From contig NZ_JAEQMY010000007.1 in the NCBI RefSeq assembly GCF_016743775.1, positions 1-64,000 of the forward strand: a DNA stretch of 64,000 bases, written 5' to 3'. The notes under the pieces are model-generated. The model saw nothing but the letters and a program-made list of their open reading frames with translations. It did not search any database and had not been told where the DNA came from. Shown piece by piece: positions 53,960 to 64,000 of this stretch; within the stretch, counting starts at the first letter, position 1; every line of letters starts with the position of its first letter. Source of the stretch: Microvirga aerilata. GTDB lineage: Bacteria > Pseudomonadota > Alphaproteobacteria > Rhizobiales > Beijerinckiaceae. Position numbers and translations under genes: made by a program.

Positions 53960-55222
53960 TTAGACGGCGCGCAGGAGGACGTGCTTCTTCTTGCCGAAGG
54001 ACAGCTTGATCACGCCCTCGGCGGTCACGTCCGACAGGCTCAACGTGCCGCGCTCGTCCGAGACGGTCTGGTCGTTCACCTTGAGGCCGCCGCTTTTCAC
54101 CTGCCGCCGGGCTTCGCTCGACGAGGGCACGAGCTTTGCGTAATCCGGCCCGAAGGCGGCGAGCACCCCGAGGCCCTCTTTCAGAACATCCGAGGCGATC
54201 TCGACCGTCGGCAGGCTTTCGGCCAGCGCGCCCTGCTCGAAGGTCTTGCGGGCGGTCTCCGCCGCCAGCTCCGCCGCCTCGCGGCCGTGAAGGAGAGCGG
54301 TTGCTTCCGTGGCCAACACCTTCTTCGCCTCGTTGATATCGGCGCCTTGCAGCGCCTCGAGCCGGGCGATCTCGTCCATGGGCAGGATCGTGAAAAGCTT
54401 CAAGAAGCGGGCCACATCCGCATCCTCGGTGTTGCGCCAGAACTGCCAGTAATCGTAGGGGGTCAGCATGTCGGCGTTGAGCCAGACCGCGCCGGAGGCG
54501 GTCTTGCCCATCTTGGCGCCGGAGGCGGTCGTCAGCAGCGGGCAGGTGACGGCGTAGAGCTGCTGCGTGCCGAGTCGGCGTCCGAGATCGATGCCGTTGA
54601 CGATGTTGCCCCACTGGTCCGACCCGCCCATCTGCAGCACGCAGCCGTAGCGCTTGTTGAGCTCCACGAAGTCGTATGCTTGGAGGATCATGTAGTTGAA
54701 TTCGAGAAACGACAGCTCATGCTCGCGGTCGAGACGCAGCTTCACGCTGTCGAAGGCCAGCATGCGGTTGACGGAGAAGTGCCGGCCCACATCGCGCAGG
54801 AACTCGATGTAGTTGAGCTTGGTCAGCCACTCGGCATTGTCCACCATCATGGCGTCGGCCTTGTCGTCGCCGAAGGAGATGAAGCGCGAGAAGACGGTCC
54901 TGATGCTGTCCTTGTTGGCCTCGATCTGCTCGACGGTGAGAAGCTTGCGGCTCTCGTCCTTGCCGGACGGGTCGCCCACCCGGGTCGTGCCGCCGCCCAT
55001 AAGGGTGATGGGCTTGCCGGCCCCGGTCTTCTGCAGCCAGTGCAGCATCATGATCGAGAGCAGGTGCCCCACATGGAGAGACGGGCCGGTGCAGTCATAG
55101 CCCACATAGGTGGTGAGCCGGTTCTCCAGCGCCGCGGCATCCACGCCCTCGAAATCCGAGGTCTGGTGAATGAAGCCTCGCTCGGTGAGAACCTTCAGAA
55201 ATTCGGAACGTGGCGCGTTCAT
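53960..55222 (-). CDS. tyrS: Tyrosyl-tRNA synthetase
   Basis: 420 residues, class Ic synthetase. HIGH-type motif HVGH in [18 protein letters not shown], tyrosine site [40 protein letters not shown], and the KMSKS-type loop [13 protein letters not shown]. The C-terminal S4 RNA-binding domain ([20 protein letters not shown]) is present. Full length. Its stop is 5 bases from the convergent DUF3971 gene. Confidence 0.97.
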   Translation of the reverse strand: MNAPRSEFLKVLTERGFIHQTSDFEGVDAAALENRLTTYVGYDCTGPSLHVGHLLSIMMLHWLQKTGAGKPITLMGGGTTRVGDPSGKDESRKLLTVEQIEANKDSIRTVFSRFISFGDDKADAMMVDNAEWLTKLNYIEFLRDVGRHFSVNRMLAFDSVKLRLDREHELSFLEFNYMILQAYDFVELNKRYGCVLQMGGSDQWGNIVNGIDLGRRLGTQQLYAVTCPLLTTASGAKMGKTASGAVWLNADMLTPYDYWQFWRNTEDADVARFLKLFTILPMDEIARLEALQGADINEAKKVLATEATALLHGREAAELAAETARKTFEQGALAESLPTVEIASDVLKEGLGVLAAFGPDYAKLVPSSSEARRQVKSGGLKVNDQTVSDERGTLSLSDVTAEGVIKLSFGKKKHVLLRAV

Positions 55223-55456
55223 CGCGTCTCTCTCAATGGGTTTTGGTACAGTGAAGCGGTCCTGTACCAGCTTCGCGGCGGAAGTTCACCAGATTTTGCC
55301 GTCCTTCGGCCTTCGCGAGCACCTATCCCGGTTCAGGATCCAAAGGAAGGTGGGGAGCGCTTCTCCCCGTTCGCTTCTTGGAAGTTTTCCCAGAGACAAT
55401 AACGATTTATGCCTCTGCGGCAGGATGAGCGCGCATGTCCGGCCAGGAGCCGATCC

Positions 55457-55500
55457 TTGACAAAGCGTAGCTATACGTTATGTTAACATAACAATATAAT
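55457..55500 (+). promoter_or_regulatory. Promoter with overlapping 16-bp palindrome for the large RTX protease
   Basis: A consensus TTGACA lies at 55457-55462. A perfect palindrome GTTATGTTAACATAAC (55477-55492) follows and overlaps the expected -10 position, and TATAAT occurs at 55495-55500. The block is strikingly AT-rich in a GC-rich genome, about 15 bases before the gene. This fits a regulated promoter with its operator; the factor is unknown. Confidence 0.6.
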
Positions 55501-55514
55501 GTACTGGTGAATCT

Positions 55515-58244
55515 ATGTCCTGGTTCTCTGACGCTTTCAACTCTGCGGGTAACTGGGTTGTCGATCAGGTCGAATCCGTGGGCGATTGGATCGGCGATCA
55601 GGCCGATTCCGCTTGGAGTTGGCTGTCCGACAATATTTCAGGCATTCCACTCAAGTTCTTCTCGTTCATGGGCGGGCTCGTTCCGTCCTACACGTTCGGG
55701 AACGTGCAGTACTACATTCCCAACCATGCCGATAACGACGTGAACGCTCTTCAGTCCGGGTCCAAGTGGAGCGGATCGACGATCACGTATTCATTGCCTG
55801 ATTTCCGTTCGGATTATGAATGGGCCAACCCGAGCGCATCGGGCTTCAAGAGTCTGTCCGCTGAGACCGAGGTCGCTGTTCACGCGATCATGGCTGCAGT
55901 CGGTGGGCTCGTCAGCACGGGCATCTCCTATGCGGGCCGTGGCGAGGCCAACATCAAGGTCGCGTCTTTCGAGCCCGGTTCCGTGATCCAGCGCAGCCAC
56001 GGCTATTATCCTGGCGTACCCGTTTATGGCGGCGACACGTGGCTGACTACCGGCACGTCGACGGCTGTCATGAAGGGGAGCCACAACTACTTCATGGCCA
56101 TGCACGAGCTTGGCCACTCGCTGGGCCTGAAGCACTCCCACGACTCTGCTCCTGGCCTTCCGCGGATGTCCAGTTACCGTGACAGCACCGAATATACGGT
56201 AATGTCATATAACGAGACGATCAATCGCCCCCAGAGCTTCATGCAGTACGACATCGCGGCGCTTCAGGCGATGTACGGGGCCGATTTCACGACCCAGAGC
56301 TCCAACACCACGTACCGCTGGAATGCCGCAACGGGCGAGATGTACATCGACGGGGCAAGCCAAGGCAGAACTGCAGGAAACCTTGTTTTCCTGACGATCT
56401 GGGATGGCGGCGGCGTCGATACCTATGACATGTCGAATTACGCCGACGATGCTGCGATCGATCTCGCCCCAGGCGGATACTTGCGGTTCTCCAATGCCCA
56501 GCTGGCCCGCAAGGATGCGGCCACCAAGGTGAGCGGCAACGTCTACAACGCTTTCCAGCACAATGGCGACAATCGTTCCCTGATCGAGAACGCGATCGGG
56601 GGAAGCGGCAACGACAAGATCCTCGGCAATCACGCGAGCAATGTTCTCGAAGGCAGGGACGGAAGGGACGAGCTTCAGGGTAAAGGCGGGACCGACACCC
56701 TTGAGGGCGGCTCCGGCGACGATGATCTGGAGGGCGGCGCAGGCGCTGACGTGCTGCGGGGCAGCATCGGTTATGATTTTGCCAGCTACTCTAACGCCGC
56801 CGGAGGCGTGGTGGCCAACCTCTCCGATGCGTCGCAGAACAGGGGCGAGGCTTACGGCGACGTTTACGACAGCATCGAGGCGCTGTCCGGTTCAGCTTAT
56901 GACGACAAACTTATCGGCAACGAGACCGGCAACAAACTCTACGGCCATGATGGCGGCGACTGGCTCTCGGGCCTGGATGGGCGCGACTACATGGTGGGCG
57001 GGGCTGGCGACGACACGCTCGTGGGTGGTCAGCACGGCGACTGGCTCGTAGGCGGGGCCGGCTATGACTATGCCGCCTACACGATGGCCGTCACCGTGAG
57101 TCTCCTCGATGCCTCGCAGAACACCGGCGAAGCTGCCGGTGATACTTATGAGAGCATCGAGGGCCTGTTCGGCTCAAACTACTCCGACACGCTCACCGGT
57201 AACCATGGCGGTAACGTGCTCTACGGCGGCTATGGTCAGGACACCCTCTTCGGCCTATCCGGCAACGACTTCCTCCTGGCCGGCGGCGACAATGACGATC
57301 TGCTCGGGGGACACGGCGCCGACACCCTCGATGGCGGCGAAGGCTATGATTGGGCCAGCTACTACACTGCCCTCACCGGCGTGCAGGCGAGTCTTGCCAG
57401 TCCCTGGGTCAATACCGGCGATGCGGCCGGGGACGTATATGTGTCGATCGAAGGCCTGGGCGGCTCGAACTATGTTGACTGGCTCACAGGCAACGAAGCC
57501 GGCAACCAGATCTACGGTCATGGCGGCAATGACGAGCTTTTCGGCAACGGCGGGAATGACATGCTCTCCGGTGGTGAGGGCGGGGACGGGCTCTACGGCG
57601 GAGCCGGCGCGGACTATCTCGAAGGTGGAGCGGGCCACGATTTCGCCTGCTACGACCGCGCGACGTCGGGCGTGACGGCCAACCTTTCCGCGAGCTGGCT
57701 CAACTCGGGTGAGGCTTATGGCGATACGTATGCGTCGATCGAAGCGATCGGCGGCTCGGCTCATGCGGATTCGCTGACCGGCAACGCGGTCTACAATGAA
57801 CTGTTCGGCCAAGGCGGCCACGACCAGTTATTCGGCCTGGGCAGCGGTGACTGGCTGGTCGGCGGCGACGGCCATGACCTGCTGGTCGGCGGGGAAGGAT
57901 CCGATTGGCTCACCGGCGGCACGGGCTCGGACATCTTCCGCTTCGACGGGGCGCTGGGCGCCGGCAACGTGGACACGGTGAACGACTTCACCGTGGGCGC
58001 GGACGTGTTGCAGCTGACGCGCAACACGTTCACGGCCTTTGCCGGCCAGGGCTCCGTTCATGCTTCGCAACTCGCCTTCGGGGCTGCGGCGAGCGCGGCG
58101 TCGCACCGGCTGATCTACAACAGCAGCACGGGTGCGGTGTCGTACGATGCGGACGGGGTGGGCGGCGCCGCCCAGGTGCAGTTCGCCACCATCGGCAAAG
58201 GCTTGGCACTGTCGGCCGCAAGCTTCGCCCTCGTCTGGGCCTGA
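55515..58244 (+). CDS. Large secreted serralysin-like metalloprotease with repeated RTX modules
   Basis: 909 residues, no cleavable signal peptide. The zinc site [11 protein letters not shown] is at 197-207 with a Met-turn at TVMSYNE (Met230). Calcium nonapeptide repeats start near 363 ([19 protein letters not shown]). Then come four modules of 94-97 residues, beginning at about 419, 516, 610 and 707 (GYDFASY, GYDYAAY, GYDWASY, GHDFACY), each with a YxSIExLxGS strand and an LTGNxxGN turn. The C-terminus is a type I secretion signal region. Its own promoter has a palindrome. It probably cleaves extracellular proteins once folded by calcium outside the cell. The secretion machinery is not nearby. 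Confidence 0.93.
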   Translation: MSWFSDAFNSAGNWVVDQVESVGDWIGDQADSAWSWLSDNISGIPLKFFSFMGGLVPSYTFGNVQYYIPNHADNDVNALQSGSKWSGSTITYSLPDFRSDYEWANPSASGFKSLSAETEVAVHAIMAAVGGLVSTGISYAGRGEANIKVASFEPGSVIQRSHGYYPGVPVYGGDTWLTTGTSTAVMKGSHNYFMAMHELGHSLGLKHSHDSAPGLPRMSSYRDSTEYTVMSYNETINRPQSFMQYDIAALQAMYGADFTTQSSNTTYRWNAATGEMYIDGASQGRTAGNLVFLTIWDGGGVDTYDMSNYADDAAIDLAPGGYLRFSNAQLARKDAATKVSGNVYNAFQHNGDNRSLIENAIGGSGNDKILGNHASNVLEGRDGRDELQGKGGTDTLEGGSGDDDLEGGAGADVLRGSIGYDFASYSNAAGGVVANLSDASQNRGEAYGDVYDSIEALSGSAYDDKLIGNETGNKLYGHDGGDWLSGLDGRDYMVGGAGDDTLVGGQHGDWLVGGAGYDYAAYTMAVTVSLLDASQNTGEAAGDTYESIEGLFGSNYSDTLTGNHGGNVLYGGYGQDTLFGLSGNDFLLAGGDNDDLLGGHGADTLDGGEGYDWASYYTALTGVQASLASPWVNTGDAAGDVYVSIEGLGGSNYVDWLTGNEAGNQIYGHGGNDELFGNGGNDMLSGGEGGDGLYGGAGADYLEGGAGHDFACYDRATSGVTANLSASWLNSGEAYGDTYASIEAIGGSAHADSLTGNAVYNELFGQGGHDQLFGLGSGDWLVGGDGHDLLVGGEGSDWLTGGTGSDIFRFDGALGAGNVDTVNDFTVGADVLQLTRNTFTAFAGQGSVHASQLAFGAAASAASHRLIYNSSTGAVSYDADGVGGAAQVQFATIGKGLALSAASFALVWA

Positions 58245-58264
58245 GCTCCAGCCTCGAACCTTAA

Positions 58265-58298
58265 CAACAAAGCCGGCGTTCACACGCCGGCTTTGTTG
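58265..58298. terminator. Bidirectional terminator between RTX protease and alpha/beta hydrolase
   Basis: CAACAAAGCCGGCGT, loop TCAC, ACGCCGGCTTTGTTG: a perfect 15-bp stem with A/T-rich base, between convergent genes. Confidence 0.9.
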
Positions 58299-58328
58299 CA
58301 CATTGGAGGGTCGAAGATCCGAGCAGGC

Positions 58329-58985
58329 TCAGGCCGCTTCCTCGGTGCTGCCCAGGCGCTTGTCCAGGTACTCGTCCACGGACACCATGAGCTCTTCGAC
58401 CTTGCCGTCGAAGAAGTGGTTGGCGCCGTCGATCACCGCGTGTTCGAGCTTCACGCCCTTCTGGGTCTTCACCTTCTCGATCACGCTGACCACGTCCTTG
58501 ACCGGGGCCACCCGGTCTTCCGAGCCGTGCACGAAGAGGCCGGAGGACGGGCAGGGGGCAAGGAACGAGAAGTCGTAGCGGTTGGCCATGGCGGCGATGG
58601 AGATGAAGCCTTCGATCTCCGGGCGGCGCATGAGAAGCTGCATGCCGATCCAGGCCCCGAAGGACACGCCGGCGATCCAGCAGGCGCGCGCATCCGGGTT
58701 CATGGACTGCGCCCAGTCGAGGGCCGCCGCCGCATCGGACAGCTCGCCCTGGCCATGGTCGAAGGCGCCCTGGCTGCGGCCGACGCCGCGGAAGTTGAAC
58801 CGCAGGACCGAGAAGCCGCGCTTCGCGAAGTCGTAGTACAGGTTGTAGACGATCTGGTTGTTCATCGTCCCGCCGAACTGCGGGTGCGGATGCAGGATGA
58901 TGGCGATGGGAGCGCCCTTTTCCTTGGCGGGCTGGTAGCGCCCCTCGATGCGACCGGCAGGACCCGTGAAGATGACTTCAGGCAT
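58329..58985 (-). CDS. Alpha/beta hydrolase (CocE/NonD or dienelactone-hydrolase-like)
   Basis: 218 residues. Family marks: IAIILHPHPQFGGTMNNQIV, RGFSVLRFNFRGVGRSQGAF, the nucleophile elbow GVSFGA (Ser), the catalytic Asp near GLFVHGSEDRVAP, and the His in DGANHFFDGK. Cytosolic, no signal. This gene commonly stands divergent from the suf operon in Hyphomicrobiales, as here. Substrate unknown. Confidence 0.92.
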   Translation of the reverse strand: MPEVIFTGPAGRIEGRYQPAKEKGAPIAIILHPHPQFGGTMNNQIVYNLYYDFAKRGFSVLRFNFRGVGRSQGAFDHGQGELSDAAAALDWAQSMNPDARACWIAGVSFGAWIGMQLLMRRPEIEGFISIAAMANRYDFSFLAPCPSSGLFVHGSEDRVAPVKDVVSVIEKVKTQKGVKLEHAVIDGANHFFDGKVEELMVSVDEYLDKRLGSTEEAA

Positions 58986-59075
58986 GTACGCGAACCTCTT
59001 GATCGCCTCTCCATTGAGAGAGGGAAAACCCCGGACGACCTTGACTTCAGGTCGCGGATCCTCATAAAAGAACCC

Positions 59076-59090
59076 TTAGAACTATTCTAA
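59076..59090. promoter_or_regulatory. Iron control element (Irr/ICE-type box) upstream of the suf operon
   Basis: TTAGAACTATTCTAA: a perfect TTAGAA-N3-TTCTAA inverted repeat, followed by AATG. It matches the consensus of the iron control element bound by Irr in Hyphomicrobiales. It lies 130 bases upstream of the desulfurase and about 90 bases upstream of the divergent hydrolase, so it could act on both. Irr binding is inferred from the match. Confidence 0.75.
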
Positions 59091-59220
59091 AATGTTCCTT
59101 TGTTTCATTATCTCCGGGCGGCTTCGGCCAGCGGAGGAAACATCGGACAGATGTGGTTGCGGTGCTTTAGCACGGCAACCAGGGTCGATTGCAAGGTTTT
59201 CGTGAGGCTTTTAGGCAGCA

Positions 59221-60393
59221 ATGGCAGTGGGCCAGCGCACATATCTCGACCATAACGCAACTTCGCCCCTGCGGCCGGAGGTTGCCGAGGTGGTCCTGCG
59301 CGCGCTCCAGCTTCCGGGAAACGCCTCCTCCGTTCATGCCGAGGGCCGCGCGGCGCGAGCCGAGATCGAGGCGGCCCGGGACAAGGTGGCAAGGCTCGTC
59401 GGCGCCAGGGCCAAGAACGTGGTGTTCACGAGCGGCGGCACGGAGGCCGCCAATCTGGTTTTGACGCCAGGCTTCCGCCGGCTCGGACAGGCCGGCCCGA
59501 CCCGGCTTCTTCTCGGTGCTGCCGAGCACCCTTGCGTGCTCAACGGCCACCGGTTTTCTGCCGATGCGGTGGAAATCATCCCCGTCGACGGCAGCGGAAT
59601 CCTTGATCTGTCTTGGCTTGAGGCCCACTTGAACGGAATCGGCGACGCGCGCGTTCTTGTTTCAGTTCAGTTGGCGAACAATGAGACCGGGGTGGTCCAG
59701 CCCGTGGCCGAGGCGGCCCGCCTGGTTCGCGCGCATGGCGGCCTCATCCATACCGACGCGGTTCAGGCGGCCGGCAAGATCCCGGTCGATCTGGCGGAGC
59801 TCGGCGTCGACGTGCTGACGCTCTCGGGTCACAAGATCGGCGGCCCGAAGGGAATCGGCGCAGTGGTTCTGGCCTCCGACCAGTTCGAGATCGCCGACCG
59901 GCTGATCCGGGGCGGCGGACAGGAGAAGGGGTTTCGGGCCGGCACCGAGAACGTGGCGGCGATTGCGGGCTTCGGCGCGGCTGCCGAAATCGCCTTGGCG
60001 CAATTGGCTTCGGAAGCCGAGCGGCTCCAGGGGCTGCGGGACGAGGCCGAGGCGCATGTGCGCCGGATCGCGCCCGATGCGGTTGTTGTGGGTGCGCAAG
60101 CTGAGCGGTTGCCTAATACCTTCGCCTTTGCCATACCCGGCCTCAAGGCCGAGACGGCATTGATCGCCTTCGATCTGGCAGGGGTGGCCCTGTCCTCCGG
60201 TTCGGCCTGCTCGTCCGGAAAGGTCAGGCGATCGCATGTGCTCGACGCCATGGGCGTGGAGCCGGCCCTCTCCGAGGGCGTTTTGCGTGTGAGTTTGGGG
60301 TGGACGACCACGAAAGAGGACGTAATCCGCTTTGCGGAGGCGTGCGAAAGGGTGGTTGGCACCTTATATAAGCGGAAGGCGAGCGCGGCCTGA
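59221..60393 (+). CDS. Cysteine desulfurase (group I NifS/IscS-like), first gene of suf operon
   Basis: 390-residue PLP enzyme that takes sulfur from cysteine for Fe-S assembly. N-terminal YLDHNATSPLRPEV, GNASSVHAEGRAAR, FTSGGTEAANLVL, the PLP lysine in TLSGHKIGGPKGIG, and the active cysteine in SSGSACSSGK. Full length. In Hyphomicrobiales suf operons a desulfurase of this type precedes sufB, and a separate sufS follows sufD. sufB starts 73 bases downstream, and an Irr-type box lies upstream. Confidence 0.95.
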   Translation: MAVGQRTYLDHNATSPLRPEVAEVVLRALQLPGNASSVHAEGRAARAEIEAARDKVARLVGARAKNVVFTSGGTEAANLVLTPGFRRLGQAGPTRLLLGAAEHPCVLNGHRFSADAVEIIPVDGSGILDLSWLEAHLNGIGDARVLVSVQLANNETGVVQPVAEAARLVRAHGGLIHTDAVQAAGKIPVDLAELGVDVLTLSGHKIGGPKGIGAVVLASDQFEIADRLIRGGGQEKGFRAGTENVAAIAGFGAAAEIALAQLASEAERLQGLRDEAEAHVRRIAPDAVVVGAQAERLPNTFAFAIPGLKAETALIAFDLAGVALSSGSACSSGKVRRSHVLDAMGVEPALSEGVLRVSLGWTTTKEDVIRFAEACERVVGTLYKRKASAA

Positions 60394-60465
60394 ATCCAGG
60401 TCATGCTTCGAATTCCATGTCATCAACCCGCGGCCCTTGAAGCCGTGAGCGGTGGGAGAGACACG

Positions 60466-61938
<1,473 letters not shown>

Positions 61939-61947
61939 TCGCAATAT

Positions 61948-62053
61948 AGCCCCTCATCCTGAGGAGCCGCCAAGGCGGCATCTCAAAGGACGAGGGGCTC
62001 TCGCTGAAGTCATCCTTCGAGACGCGCGCAGGGCGCGCTCCTCAGGATGAGGG
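61948..62053. repeat. Palindromic intergenic repeats between sufB and sufC
   Basis: Two hairpin-forming units related to each other in inverted sense. AGCCCCTCATCCTGAGGAGC with GCCAAGGCGGC and CGAGGGGCT is at 61948-61998. TCATCCTTCGAGACGCGCGC with GCGCGCTCCTCAGGATGAGG is at 62010-62053. The CCTCATCCTGAGGAGC-type mosaic element is frequent in Hyphomicrobiales genomes. It separates two genes of one operon and could influence mRNA stability. Confidence 0.8.
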
Positions 62054-62069
62054 TTTTAGGAACACTACC

Positions 62070-62822
62070 ATGCTCGAAATCAAGAACCTCGTTGTCCAGA
62101 TCGAGGACAAGCGCATTCTCAACGGCCTCAATCTTACCGTGAACAAGGGTGAGATGGCGGCCATCATGGGCCCGAACGGATCGGGCAAGTCCACCCTGTC
62201 CTACGTGATCGCCGGCAAGGAGGACTATGAGGTCCTCGACGGCGAGATCCTGCTCGACGGTCAGAACCTGCTGGAGATGGAGGCCGACCAGCGCGCCGCC
62301 GCCGGCGTGTTCCTGGCCTTCCAGTATCCGCTGGAGATCCCCGGCGTCGCCTCGATGACGTTCCTGAAGGCCACGCTCAACGCCCAGCGCAAAGCCCGCG
62401 GCGAGGCCGAGCTGACCACGCCGGACTTCATCAAGCGCGTGAACGCCGCCGCCCAGCAGCTCGAAATTCCGAAGGACATGCTCAAGCGCGCCCTCAATGT
62501 CGGCTTCTCCGGCGGCGAGAAGAAGCGCATGGAAATCCTGCAGATGGCGCTGCTCCAGCCGAACTTCTGCATCCTGGACGAGACGGATTCCGGCCTCGAT
62601 ATCGATGCCCTGCGCATCGTGTCCGAGGGCGTGAATGCCCTGCGCTCGCCTGATCGCGCCTTCCTGGTCATCACCCACTATCAGCGCCTCCTGAACCACA
62701 TCGTGCCCGACACCGTGCACGTCATGTCGGCCGGACGGATCGTGAAGACGGGCGGCAAGGAACTGGCTCTGGAGCTCGAGGCAACCGGCTACGCCGATTA
62801 CCGGGAAACCGAGGCTGCTTGA
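62070..62822 (+). CDS. sufC: SufC ATPase of the Fe-S assembly complex
   Basis: 250 residues, ABC-type ATPase. Walker [11 protein letters not shown]-loop [13 protein letters not shown], signature [10 protein letters not shown], Walker [12 protein letters not shown], in which ETDSGLD is the SufC-specific form, and the switch His in VITHYQR. It drives the SufB-SufD scaffold. It overlaps nothing but follows the repeat at 61948; sufD starts 1 base after its stop. Confidence 0.98.
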   Translation: MLEIKNLVVQIEDKRILNGLNLTVNKGEMAAIMGPNGSGKSTLSYVIAGKEDYEVLDGEILLDGQNLLEMEADQRAAAGVFLAFQYPLEIPGVASMTFLKATLNAQRKARGEAELTTPDFIKRVNAAAQQLEIPKDMLKRALNVGFSGGEKKRMEILQMALLQPNFCILDETDSGLDIDALRIVSEGVNALRSPDRAFLVITHYQRLLNHIVPDTVHVMSAGRIVKTGGKELALELEATGYADYRETEAA

Positions 62823-62823
62823 C

Positions 62824-64000
62824 ATGGCTGACGTCACCCTCATGAAGACGCCGGCGGAAACCGCGCTGGCGCAGGCTTTCGAAAGCGCCAAGACCCTGTT
62901 GCCGGGCAACGTGGAATCGCGCTCCCAAGCCTTCGAGCTGTTCACCCAGCGCGGCCTGCCGCATCGCCGGGTGGAGGAGTTCAAGTACACCGATCTGCGC
63001 GCCGTCCTGCGGGACATCGCGCCTTTTGCCTCGGCTCCCTCGGCGGACGAGGCCAAGGCCGCCTTGCAGGCCGCACAGGCGCTCGCCGGCGTCGAGGCGC
63101 TTCAGGTGCCTTTCGTGAACGGCCATTTCGTGCGCAATGCCGTCGACTTGGGCGCCCTGCCCGAAGGCGTCGAGATCGTGCCGCTGGCCGAGGCCCTGGC
63201 CTCCGGCCATGACTGGCTGGCGCGGCTGAGCCCGGTGAAGTGGGCGAGCGAAAACCCGGTCTATCAGCTCAACACGTCCTTCATGGCCGATGGGGTGATG
63301 ATCCGGATTGCAGGCACCGTCGACACCCCGATTCACCTGCGCTTCGTGACCGCTGCCGCATCGGCTGTTGCCACCGCCACGCGCATCCTCGTTCTGGTCG
63401 AGGAGGGCGCTTCCGTGACCCTGCTCGAAACCCATGAGAGCACCGACGGGGCGAACCACCAGCCGAACGACGTGGTGGAGATCATCGCCGGCGACCGGAC
63501 GAACGTGCAGCACGTGCGCGTCAATGCGGAAGGCGACAAGGCGCTGGCCCTGTCCACCCTGGCCCTGAAGGTGGGCGGGGAGGCACTGTTCAACAGCATC
63601 AACGTGGTGGCGGGCTCGGCCACCTCCCGGCATCAGGTCTTCGCGGTTCTCGCGGGCGAGAACACGAACCTGCGGGTCAATGGCGCGACCATGCTGAAGG
63701 GCTCGCAGCACGGCGACTCGACCCTGGTGGTCGAGCATGCGGCCCCTTACTGCGAGAGCCGCGAGCTGTTCAAGACCGTCATCGACAACGAGGCGACCGG
63801 CGTCTTCCAGGGCAAAATCATCGTCCCGCATCATGCCCAGAAGACCGACGGGCGCATGATGTCGGCGGCGCTCCTCCTGGAGGAGGGCGGCTCCATGAAC
63901 AACAAGCCCGAGCTCGAAATCTTCGCCGACGACGTGCAGTGCGCCCACGGCGCCACCTGCGGCCAGCTCGACGAGGATCTCCTGTTCTACCTCATGGCTC
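62824..64000 (+). CDS. sufD: Fe-S cluster assembly protein SufD, partial
   Basis: 392 codons visible; the C-terminus lies beyond the window's right edge. The N-terminal helical part (RGLPHRRVEEFKYTDLRAVL) and the beta-helix core (NVQHVRVNAEGDKALALSTL, NLRVNGATMLKGSQHGDSTL, TGVFQGKIIVPHHAQKTDGR, then DDVQCAHGATCGQLDEDLLF) are typical of SufD. It pairs with SufB in the scaffold. The conserved Cys-His of CAHGAT is present. Start ATG 62824 is one base after the sufC stop, so translation is coupled. Confidence 0.97.
   Translation, partial: MADVTLMKTPAETALAQAFESAKTLLPGNVESRSQAFELFTQRGLPHRRVEEFKYTDLRAVLRDIAPFASAPSADEAKAALQAAQALAGVEALQVPFVNGHFVRNAVDLGALPEGVEIVPLAEALASGHDWLARLSPVKWASENPVYQLNTSFMADGVMIRIAGTVDTPIHLRFVTAAASAVATATRILVLVEEGASVTLLETHESTDGANHQPNDVVEIIAGDRTNVQHVRVNAEGDKALALSTLALKVGGEALFNSINVVAGSATSRHQVFAVLAGENTNLRVNGATMLKGSQHGDSTLVVEHAAPYCESRELFKTVIDNEATGVFQGKIIVPHHAQKTDGRMMSAALLLEEGGSMNNKPELEIFADDVQCAHGATCGQLDEDLLFYLMA

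Overview
The window is GC-rich DNA from an alphaproteobacterium of the Hyphomicrobiales, most like Microvirga or Methylobacterium (inference). The pointers are the NDUFA12-type complex I accessory subunit, class II (B12-dependent) ribonucleotide reductase, the aroQ-accB-accC order, a suf operon led by a group I cysteine desulfurase, many DUF6894 proteins, and a NepR/EcfG stress module. I saw no rRNA, tRNA or CRISPR array.

Layout. (1) 1-4400: a leftward TetR / membrane-fusion / RND efflux operon, with its permease cut by the window edge and a perfect palindromic operator beside tetR. (2) 4400-25300: an accessory, insertion-rich region. It holds two diverged copies of a convergent Crp/Fnr-DUF6894 pair, two further DUF6894 genes, a patatin-like lipase, an AI-2E permease-GAF fusion, a LOV-like histidine kinase without the photoactive cysteine, and a NepR-EcfG fusion cut by an IS91-type element. 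An HxlR-controlled DsbA/SDR operon is followed by a decayed thioesterase gene, and a chimeric acuI/RND pseudogene precedes a frameshifted MarR gene. Mobile DNA here comprises an IS5-family element, an IS1182-family element, an IS91/tyrosine-recombinase remnant and a 139-bp MITE-like element with IS1182-type ends. (3) 25489-47100: mostly core genes: nrdJ, NDUFA12, small secreted and hypothetical proteins, DUF2155, aat, a methyltransferase, accC, accB, aroQ, a DsbA-family protein, an aminotransferase, rne, an N-acetylmuramoyl-L-alanine amidase and PBP1A. (4) 47366-58985: prfB with its programmed +1 frameshift, bcp, a DUF3971/AsmA-like giant protein and tyrS, interleaved with two secreted RTX metalloproteases and an alpha/beta hydrolase. 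(5) 59076-64000: an Irr-type iron box followed by the start of the suf operon (desulfurase, sufB, sufC, sufD partial).

How the parts work together. The core parts serve cell-wall growth (amidase, PBP1A), fatty-acid initiation (accB/accC), DNA precursor supply (nrdJ), RNA turnover (rne), translation (prfB, tyrS, aat) and Fe-S assembly (suf). The accessory region is rich in sensory and stress regulators. Its kinase is of the HisKA_2/HWE type known to feed PhyR-NepR-EcfG signalling, and the only NepR-EcfG locus here has been destroyed by insertion. Stop codons, frameshifts and gene fusions between 16.7 and 22.6 kb show that this part is decaying. Recurrent palindromic intergenic repeats lie at 37.5, 38.5, 39.9 and 62.0 kb.
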